Position numbers and translations under genes: made by a program
The notes under the pieces: generated by a model
Databases searched by the model: none
What the model was told of the DNA's origin: nothing
Seen by the model: the letters and a program-made list of their open reading frames with translations, nothing else
Source: Diplosphaera chodatii
Taxonomy: Eukaryota; Chlorophyta; Trebouxiophyceae; Prasiolales; Stichococcaceae
Reading direction: 5' to 3'
DNA length: 64,000 nucleotides
NCBI GenBank assembly: GCA_032358165.1
Contig: JAALGY010000038.1
Location: forward strand, 1,550,001-1,614,000
Shown: one piece after another, positions 56,439 to 64,000 of the stretch
Position numbering within the stretch: the stretch's first letter is position 1
How the letters are laid out: each line of letters starts with the position of its first letter

Positions 56439-57852
56439 TCACCTGAGAGAACGCCTGGCAAAGATGGGGCGCACGCTGTGAGGCGCAGCATTGGCCATCT
56501 TGAGTGCATCGACATACGAGACCCCAGTCAGCGCCCACAGCATCTGCTGCTGAAACAGCATCCCGGCGGCGCCCAACACGCTCAGCGACGCGCACAGCAG
56601 GTACAGCGTTGCGCACAGCCACACTGGGGACACCTGCACTCGGGTGGTGCAGTCAAGGTCTCAGGTTGGCGCTGTGACTAGCAGGGCAGGCGCAGCATTC
56701 AGCCACTGGTCATATCTGCAGCCATAGCAAGGCCTTGCACGGAAAGCACCATCGAGGTGCTGAGCGTCAATGAGCTTGAACGTGAACATATTCTGTCTGA
56801 GCGTCAGGGGCACTGACGCAACGGCCAAAGTGTAGTACGTGTAACTGGTACACATGTACCTTGGCAATCCACCAAACCAGCAGGTAGGCATGCCGCCAAC
56901 TGAACCCCTGCCTGAATGCCAGCCAGCTGGGTCGCGCAACGTCCCACCGCCTCCAGACTGTCAATGATGACAGGACGACAATGTACCTGCACGCTTGTGC
57001 AGGATGAATTGAATATGCTCACTTTGGCTGCCTCAGGTCTGTACCCAGGGATGTGTTCAACTGCAGTTGCATGCGTCTCAGGAGTCGAGGCAGGTGCAAC
57101 CGAGAAAGTGTGCTCACCAGCATGCCGCAAGCGTCCAGAACAAAAATACGATGAACCAGCGGCGGTTGCCAGCCCCCACACAGTTCCCTGACAGCCAGGA
57201 TATTGTTTCGGGCTCGGTCGACTGGGTTGATTGGCACCCAAGCAGTTGCTCTGTGCACTCCAGTGATGACCAACGTTGCAGCTCACCTATGAATGGGCAG
57301 TGATGATCCATGCCCTCAATGCAAGCCCCGCACTTCCTGCATGCGAAAAACAGGTTGATATGCTAGTCAGAGCATGTCCCTAGGACAGGCACAGTGCGAA
57401 CTGTCTATGCGATGACACTGAGACTCTGGAACCTGCATTTGACATGCAAGCACACCTGCAGTGATGTGCAGTGGGTGTCTTGGCCGAGTCACACACAGGA
57501 CAGAAGGTATACCCTTCCATACTGCCCTGCTGCACAGGCTGGTAGTCGCTCAGCTTACAAGTGAGAATGCCTGCGCAAAGTGATGAATGGTAGGCTATGA
57601 TTGTGCACCCACAGGTTTGCAGCTTCTTTCACAAACTGCCAACTGTCCCACCGAGGTTGCTTCAGGTCAGGTAAGTGCCCACCTGGATCTGCCAGCACGG
57701 CTGCAAAATAGAAGAAGATGACCACAAACGACAGCCAACACGTGAGTGGCACGTGCAGCCACCAAATTTCAGCCCATTGCGGCAGGATGTATGTCACCCC
57801 AAGCCCGATCAGTGTCGCAATCAGTATACATACGCCCACCAGCCGGCTGCGC
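56439..57852 (-). CDS. DHHC-type protein S-acyltransferase (5' end unresolved)
   Basis: Integral membrane enzyme that attaches palmitate to Cys residues of target proteins. The most upstream secure exon starts near 57852 and encodes two membrane spans: GVCILIATLIGLGVTYILPQ and PLTCWLSFVVIFFYFAAVLA. The next exons carry the Cys-rich domain, FCPVCDSAKTPTAHHC (57490) and KCGACIEGMDHHCPFIG (57300-57350), with the catalytic Cys in D-H-H-C. Then come NCVGAGNRRWFIVFLFWTLA, a third/fourth-span region WLAFRQGFSWRHAYLLVWW, and a last exon with LWALTGVSYVDALKMANAA, comparable to the T-T-x-E-like segment that follows the last span in this family, stopping at 56439-56441. The first exon and start codon were not found; they may lie in 57860-58300. 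The alternative reading of the last exon skips the final stop through a donor at ctcag|gtgacc. Confidence 0.85.
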
Positions 57853-58897
57853 CTGCATCACCATGGACGTATGTGACATCAGCGCAAACACAACTGATGT
57901 GTTGTGCTGCCCGAGTGCCAAGGCAAGGAGACTGCACATCTGTTGTCGGACCCTGGGTCTATCATCGTACTCATGCGCTTTTGGACGTTGCCGTGCTGCT
58001 TTCTGAGTTGGCGTGTGGGCTGGTGCTGTCGGCAATGTCAGAGCGCCACAGAAACCACACTGCATTGCAGCCAGTCGATGATGCCTGCTTTGAGCAGTGG
58101 CTGATTGATGAAGTGGGGCCTGCGTGCAATGCTGTGCACAAGCAAAGGTGCAAATGAGCCGTGGTACCTTGTACGTTGGTGCGAGCTGGCCGTGTTGCAG
58201 TGGAATCTGCACCCGGGTGTCGCATGCCCAGCAATGTGCCAGATGCAGCGGCACAGCGTTTCTGCTTGCGCAGTTGTCTCACACGTGGGCTGTGAGCTGT
58301 CCGTCATGCCGGCTGAGCAGACTCTAAAGTGCGGCGTGAAAGATCAACCCATCTCAGTGCGCGCCCATCAACATCTCTTGTGCGGCATAGCGGTCAGTTG
58401 AACATGACCCGTGCCCACGGCGCCAAAGACGCTCCTTCAGTGCATTGGCTCCTTGTTCATTTGAGCTTACAAACGTCCCAGTGTAGCGATTGCTGTGGTG
58501 GGAAAATAATCGCATCGGTGGCAAGATGAGAGTATGCATGTGCAAATTGCTAACATGAACTGCAGTCAGACCTGTCAGACAGTTCGCCTGCAAGGGGCAT
58601 GGCATTGGGGCGAGGAGGCGAGCTCGCCAGGGGGAGATGATGGAAGAGCATCACATGCACGTGTGGCCGCTGAAAGCCAATCGTACTTGGGTGATGAGCG
58701 CATACTTTTGCTTGGACGAGGTTTTGCATTGCTGCCCAGGGGCAGCACGCAGCGCTTCGGTGAACTGCCAGACCGCAGACTGCTAGATCCCCCACAACAA
58801 TCCCAGCTCGGCCAGGCTCTTCAAGTCAATCTAGACGTTGTGATTGCTGCTGCCGCCACAGTGTTCTGCTAGCTGCTGTTTGAGGTCCTTAGGCACC
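57853..58897. promoter_or_regulatory. Divergent region between the DHHC gene and epsin
   Basis: About 1 kb that must contain the missing 5' exon(s) of the DHHC gene on the minus strand and the epsin promoter on the plus strand. Minus frames around 57970-58280 are open but show no membrane span or family motif. No other feature seen. Confidence 0.35.
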
Positions 58898-61800
58898 ATG
58901 GATATGATCAAATCCTATGCGAAGGAGTTCAAGAAGACGGAAGCCTTCGGTTACGTATCACAGCTTTCTACCAAAGTCAAGCAGATGGCACTGAATCTGA
59001 CTGACTTGGAAGTGAAAGTTGAGGAGGCCACCAATAATGAGCCGTGGGGCCCCCACGGCAGTGCTATGGCAGGTCAGTCACTGGCACTTCCCGATTGCTT
59101 TGTAGCCATGTGTTGCATACCGTCCAGTCGAGTCTGGGCAAGCCTTCATCAAAAGTTAGGTCTTCTGCAACGAAACAAACGCAGTGTGAGTGTCTGCACC
59201 CCGAAGATGCACCAGCACAGTCCTTGTCTGCACCGTCTGCTGCAATGCACCGCAACTTTGCTCGTATGCTGCGATGTTAGAGATCTCGGAGGCGGCTTAC
59301 GACTCGGAGGGCTATCGCCAAATCATGGGCGTGGTTGCAAGGCGCCTGCAGGACACCGGCGAGCTGTGGCGCCATGTGTATAAGTCACTGCTGCTGCTGG
59401 AGTACATGCTCAAGCACGGGCCGCAGAAGGTGGGCAGCAACCTCAGCACACCCTCTCGATTCAGGCCCAGTGCACGGTCATGTCGTCGCTGTGGCTGTGC
59501 ACCCACCCTCATGTGCGAGTCCCAGTGCCAGATGTCCATGCAGATGAGTTGCACATCTCCTGCTGTCGTTTGGTCATGTCCTGTGTTCATTGGCGGCCTC
59601 ACCTTTGACCTTGCTGTTGCGGTGCTCCAATGCAGGTGGTGCAAGAGCTGTCCAGCAACTTGATTGTCATCGAGAAGCTGCAGAGCTTCCAGTACAAGGA
59701 CCCAAACATGCGGGATCATGGGGAGAATGTGCGCCACCGCGCAAAGCAGCTGTGCGAGCTGGTCATGGACCCTGAGCGTGTGCGCGAGGAGCGCAAGAAG
59801 GTGAGCATCATATCTAGCAATAGCTCATGCAGCGAGGGGCCTGACTGCACTGCAAGCACTCTGTGCTGTGCCGGCGGGCCATCCGGCTTGCATGCGGTAG
59901 ACATCCTCTGCTCACAGTTAAGCATGTTGCCCCTGCTGCAGGCCAAGGAGTTGAAGAGCAAGTACACAGGCGTGTCGTCCGACATGATGCGCAACCGCCT
60001 GGGCGGCTCATCCGCCGGCGGCTCTACTGGTGTGCACCATGACGTTCCACCGTCACGCAGCGCAATGTTGCAGATGTGACTGAAACGGCAACATATCGTG
60101 TCTGCACCATGTTCGGCCATGGCAACCACCAGATTGTATATGGCAGGAGGCCGATACTATGATGATGACGATGATGACGATATCTATGCAACGCGCGAGT
60201 CACGCAATGGTGGCTCGCGCGGTGACCGCGGCGCCATCGGCCAGTCCAGCCGCTCGGAGTCAGACCCAATGGAAGCCACCAGGTAAGGTGTACCTTTATT
60301 GCAGCTCACTGCAAGATGAGCTGGTTGCATATGCTCTGTGCGCTGCCTGGGTTCACAAGTGTCGCGAGCGGAGGCGCTTCAGCAACTGCCAGACCACGCT
60401 TGTCACCATGCTGCGGCAGGGCGCGCATCGATGCCATCAAGGCGAGGAAAGCGGCAGACCAGGAGGCAGAGGCGGACGATGGGGCGGGCAGCAGACAAGC
60501 TCGAAAGCTTTCCACCATGCGCGTGGACCCCAAGGCAAGGCAGTCAGCATGTTGCATTGTCGCTGAAGTCGATCTGGTACAGGCCTCGCACGCATTCAAG
60601 TTAATACACGTTTGCCCAGATAGGCTGAGGATCAAAACATGCCCTTGCTGACACTTGCGTAGGTGTCTGCATCGCTGGGGCTCAAGGCGCCGGCACCCGC
60701 CCCAGTGGGCGCTGCACCAAGGCCCAAGGCCGCGGGGCCGGCAGCACACCAGGAGGTGGACCTCATGGGCGGCTTCGACCATGAGCCGGCGGCAGCGGTG
60801 AGCACAGCATGCAGTTGATCCGGTGTGTTCCGTATCATGTTGCTATGTATGTAGGCCCTGTGAGACCCTCTGGAGCATCTGCAAAGGCATGATCAAGCCC
60901 AATTGTTCGTGCATGCTAAAGGACTCTGGTGCGAGGGCGTCTGGGGATGCATGGAACGCCTTCGAGGGCGCAAATGCCACTGAGCCAGCAGCTGGCAGCG
61001 ACAGCTCGTGGGCAGCCTTTGGCAGCACGGGCGGCCAGCCGAAGCCAGCCCAGCCCGCAGACCCTGTGGCGGTGGGATGCAGTTCGTGCTTACCAGATGC
61101 GGCCATTGCGTCACTCGCAGGAATGTGTGGCTTCCATCATGTGGATGCCCTGGGCTGCTGAGTTTGGCGTATTCTCCGTGTGTAGGATCTGTTCACGCTG
61201 GACACCGCACCCGCTGCGCACTCCGGCACCGCGTCTGGGCCAGCGTCAGCTGATGCCTTTGGCGACTTTGGCTCTGCCTCGCCAGCCGCCTCCTTGCCCG
61301 CACCTGCGGCCAGCCCAGCAAGCACAGCACCAAAGGTGGCTGTTGATGCATTTTGAACTCGCAGGCTGCGTGCAACATTCACACGGCCATCCATTGCAGC
61401 GAATGTGCAGAGTTGGCAGCAGTGAAATTGGTGAAGCTACGGTGCAGACCTCCTGAGCCTGCATCTGCAGGCTGCCACGCTGTCAAAGCCAGCGCTGCCA
61501 GAGGATATCTTCTCGGATGTGCCGGCGCCGCCGCCCGCCTACGGCAACAGCGGGCAGGCACGCATTGCTTTTTCGCTGTTTGCTATCTGTAACCTTGCAA
61601 TGCAGTGTGCAATGAGCGATTGACGAGCATTCTGCATGCATGCAGGGTCCTCCTTATAACATGACGCCGCCTCAGGCAGCCGGAGGCCAGTTCCCGCAAC
61701 AGCAGGGCTTTGCGCAGTTCCCTGGCCAGCTGGGCGGCATGCAGTACAGCGCACAGCCGGGCGCTGCGCCGTACGGCCAGCCGCAGTCAGGCGTGCCGGC

Positions 61801-62026
61801 CTATGGCGCTCCGCCTTCTGCTGCGACAGGTCAGATGGGTGCCAGCGGCAGCTTCGCAGCAGGGTTCGGTATGCAGGCAGGGGCGCAGCCAGCGCAGCAA
61901 GGCTATGGCAGCGGCAGCCTGGAGCCGCAGTCTCATATCGGTGACCTGGGCCTCACCAAGGGCAAGAGCGGGCAGCAGCAGCCTGCCAGCAATGGCAATG
62001 ACCCGTTTGCAGGCCTGGGCTTCTAA
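58898..62026 (+). CDS. EPN: Epsin-type ENTH-domain clathrin adaptor
   Basis: Endocytic/trans-Golgi adaptor that binds phosphoinositides through its ENTH domain and clathrin through a disordered tail. ATG 58898 gives MDMIKSYAKEFKKTEAFGYV, then VKVEEATNNEPWGPHG, the ENTH hallmark. Following exons give EISEAAYDSEGYRQIMGVVA, LWRHVYKSLLLLEYMLKHGP, NLIVIEKLQSFQYKDPNMRD, HGENVRHRAKQLCELVMDPE, and a Lys-rich helix AKELKSKYTGVSSDMM. The rest is low-complexity: an acidic YYDDDDDDDIYATRESR, a charged helix DAIKARKAADQEAEADDGAG, Ala/Pro-rich exons with WNAFEGANATEPA, WAAFGSTGG and DAFGDFGS (short F-x-x-F/D-x-F adaptor-binding words), and a Gln/Gly/Pro-rich last exon from 61647 ending NDPFAGLGF, TAA 62024-62026. 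About 12 exons. ENTH identity is strong; tail exon edges are approximate. Confidence 0.93.
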
Positions 62027-62363
62027 TCATAGTGCATGCATAAATCAACCACACAAAGAATTGCGCCTATGGCAATTGCACATCTGTGAAGGGATGGAAC
62101 ATGTCGTCGGTGTTCGTTCAATGGCTTTCAAACACTGTGACCGACTTCTCACACACCTCACCAGGCAAGGCATTCACCTCAGGACACCGACATCTGATGG
62201 TACCTAAATAGCAGGCAAATGAGCTAATGGACCGAGGCTGGTCCAAGGCCTGGCTTCCAGCTTCCTACGACCGGGCAAGCAACAAGCATAGCACGCGCAC
62301 GGGGGTATCAGTTCATGCATTTTTGTGATCAGCATATTGCAGACCAAAGTGCAGCACGTCAAA
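62027..62363. other. Spacer between epsin and the AP2 gene
   Basis: About 340 bases; epsin 3' UTR and the AP2-gene promoter. An earlier in-frame Met exists at 62325, so the 5' limit of the next gene could lie a little inside this interval. Confidence 0.4.
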
Positions 62364-64000
62364 ATGCCATGTAGCAGCAGGTTCCAATATGTGCACACAA
62401 AAACTGGCGGGAAAACATGGTGGGGCCGGGTCAAAACCAAAACCGAACACGGCGAGCAAAGTTACCACCACTGTGGGACTCACCCAACTGAGGAGGCAGC
62501 AGCAAAAGCATGCGATCAGTGCGACATTTTGTGATGATCAACACGCCTGCTGCTCAAGATCCCCACCGTCTCCAGCTTGTACCTTGCCATCAGATGACGG
62601 CAGTGCTTCTGGGTCTGCGCCAGCGATATTTTCATCGTGTTTAGCAAAGACGTTGCAATGCAGGGTGCTTTACAAGCTGAACGGGCCACATTACGACAGC
62701 TTCCAGGTCGGCCTGAGCGCGGAGGAGATGCGGACACTGGACTCTGTCACGCTGGAGCAGCTGCTGGCGCTGCTGAAGCGTGCACACCTAGAGGTCCGCC
62801 AGGGCAAGTCCAAGTACAAGGGAGTTGGCCCTGGCCGCCACGGAAGGTGGCGACTGCAATGTCAGTTCGGCAACATACGGCACGAAAAGCATTTTAGCAC
62901 AGAGGACGAGGCTGCTCGCGCATATGACCGATGGGCCCTGCAACACGTTGGCAGGTGAGCCACAGAAAACAAGCACACTACTGCATCTATCAGCAGGGCA
63001 GGAGCACGTGCAACGTCCTCCAGCTGTAGTGTGTGGCAGGCTGGTTGATATCAGACAGTGCTGCTTGCTGCACCACAGGCATGCTGTGACAAACTTCATG
63101 TACTCAGGTAAGCCTCTGGCTGTGCTCTGCATTCGACGCACAGATCCATGATGTGGTCCTCTCTTTGCTTTCAACCGAGCAACGCCTTCTGCCACCTGGC
63201 TTCTAGACTACGTCAAAGCACATTGCATGATACCCAACATGATGGAGCAGCTGTAATGTTGCATTTCAGTCTACAGGTGAGGAGTTAGATGCAATCTGTG
63301 GCCCAGGAGGGGAAGCTAATGAAGGCGGTTTGGCAGCAAGGGTAGCCGGACTCGGCACAGCAACAGGCGGGCAAAGTCGCCTGCATGCAGGTCTGGTTTC
63401 CGTCTGTGTGCTGGTGGATTGCAGACTGTGGTCTGCTTAGCACGCACGTGCAGATATGTGGGAGGCATGTGCCTGCAGCTGTACCTGAAATATGGTTTGA
63501 AACAGGCCTTGCAGCGTTGCAGGCCAGCGCGCTCATCGCAGACGCAAGGTGGCCTCCGAGTCCGAGTGCGAGGCGTCAGCCGAGGACAGCTCCAGTGATG
63601 GGGAGGACATGGACCTGGATACAGTGGCGCCTGCTGGTGAGCAGCGGGAAGCAACAACTCAATGCTGTATTGGGCACATGACATGCAGTAGTAACCATAC
63701 CATCAGGCAGGTCAACTGGCTTAGCTGCAAGCATTCCTTGCCAGTTGCTCCATCAGCTCAGAATGCTGATGCTGCCATGCACGGAGGATGCATGCATGGC
63801 ACGGTGTCTGTTTACTGGCCCAGAGGTGGGTTGACAACTGACTGCAAGTACATGCCTTGCAGCTGGCACCGGCATTGCAGGGCGCCTGCGGCGGCAGAAC
63901 AGGCTGCGCCAAACCATGCGAGAGGCTGACAGCGGCTCGGAGGGCATCGAGGAACAGGGCACGTCTGAGCGAGACACAGATGAGGAGGTGAGGCCATGTG
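62364..64000 (+). CDS. AP2/ERF-domain protein with two AP2 units (3' end outside window)
   Basis: Putative DNA-binding transcription factor of the plant-type AP2 superfamily. Exon 1 from ATG 62364 reads SRFQYVHTKTGGKTWWGRVK and HPTEEAAAKACDQCDI, a divergent AP2 unit. It splices in phase (donor after 62530) to the exon at about 62665, with LNGPHYDSFQVGLSAEEM, a Leu-rich helix, and then SKYKGVGPGRHGRWRLQCQF and KHFSTEDEAARAYDRWALQH, a canonical AP2 unit finished by the exon HAVTNFMYS (63080-63109). Phase then allows either an exon with GEELDAICGPGGEANEG (63280 on), continuing through RRRKVASESECEASAEDSSS (63521-63641) and RQTMREADSGSEGIEEQG (63871-63990), or a short terminal exon at 63207-63256. 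The acidic Ser/Glu-rich C-part looks like an activation region. The gene is open at the window end after a donor at 63990. Confidence 0.82.

Noticed and set aside
1..64000. CRISPR arrays, bacterial operons, insertion sequences or viral genes
   Set aside because: None found; spliced eukaryotic genes dominate and no spaced repeat array, transposase or viral hallmark was recognised.

Overview
The window is nuclear DNA of a photosynthetic eukaryote, most likely a chlorophyte green alga. Nearly every gene is split by short GT-AG introns of about 60-300 bases, with acceptors of the form (c/t)tgcag and introns rich in TGCA/GCATGC. Coding exons are GC-rich with runs of Ala, Gln and Gly. The lineage is indicated by a DEMETER-like 5-methylcytosine DNA glycosylase, a green-lineage Ycf3-interacting (photosystem I assembly) protein, an AP2-domain factor and a WAPL of plant type. 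A trebouxiophyte-like alga is only a guess from base composition. I saw no tRNA, rRNA, CRISPR array, viral gene or intact transposon.

Layout, left to right. (1) 1-4441, plus strand: the 3' part of a gene with an acidic FANCM-like tail ending in a PHD finger, then a poorly resolved proline-rich, palindrome-bearing stretch. (2) 4808-10106, minus: CPSF2/CPSF100. It is divergent from (3) 10786-13336, plus: a mitochondrial uncoupling-type carrier. (4) 13585-14536, minus: ribosomal protein P1. (5) 15002-16771, minus: an ABHD17-type depalmitoylase. It is divergent from (6) 17438-19396, plus: RCL1, followed by (7) 19685-19933 RPS21 and (8) 20569-23589 a PAK1IP1/MAK11-like WD40 protein. (9) 24112-24910, minus: a small single-pass membrane protein. 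(10) 25401-33093, minus: a very long DEMETER-like glycosylase. It is divergent from (11) 33917-35586, plus: Y3IP1. Then (12) 36168-40240 WAPL and (13) 40755-45583 MCM10. (14) 46447-50096, minus: organelle-type SHMT. It is divergent from (15) 50459-55880, plus: DDX23/Prp28. (16) 56439 to about 57852, minus: a DHHC palmitoyltransferase. (17) 58898-62026, plus: epsin. (18) 62364 to the right edge, plus: a two-AP2-domain protein, incomplete.

Most genes are housekeeping and show no operon-like link. Loose themes are ribosome production (P1, S21, RCL1, PAK1IP1), RNA processing (CPSF2, DDX23), chromosome maintenance (FANCM-like, WAPL, MCM10, glycosylase) and palmitate cycling (ABHD17, DHHC).

The most unusual item is the DEMETER-like glycosylase. 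In one phase-consistent gene it carries a J-domain with an HPD motif, an RRM-like segment and a C-terminal single-unit CXXC motif, and about 400 low-complexity residues are inserted inside the catalytic domain. The second is the coupling of a FANCM-like tail to a PHD finger at the left edge. Exon joins quoted here were chosen by eye from splice signals and reading-frame phase, so gene ends are firmer than some internal boundaries.
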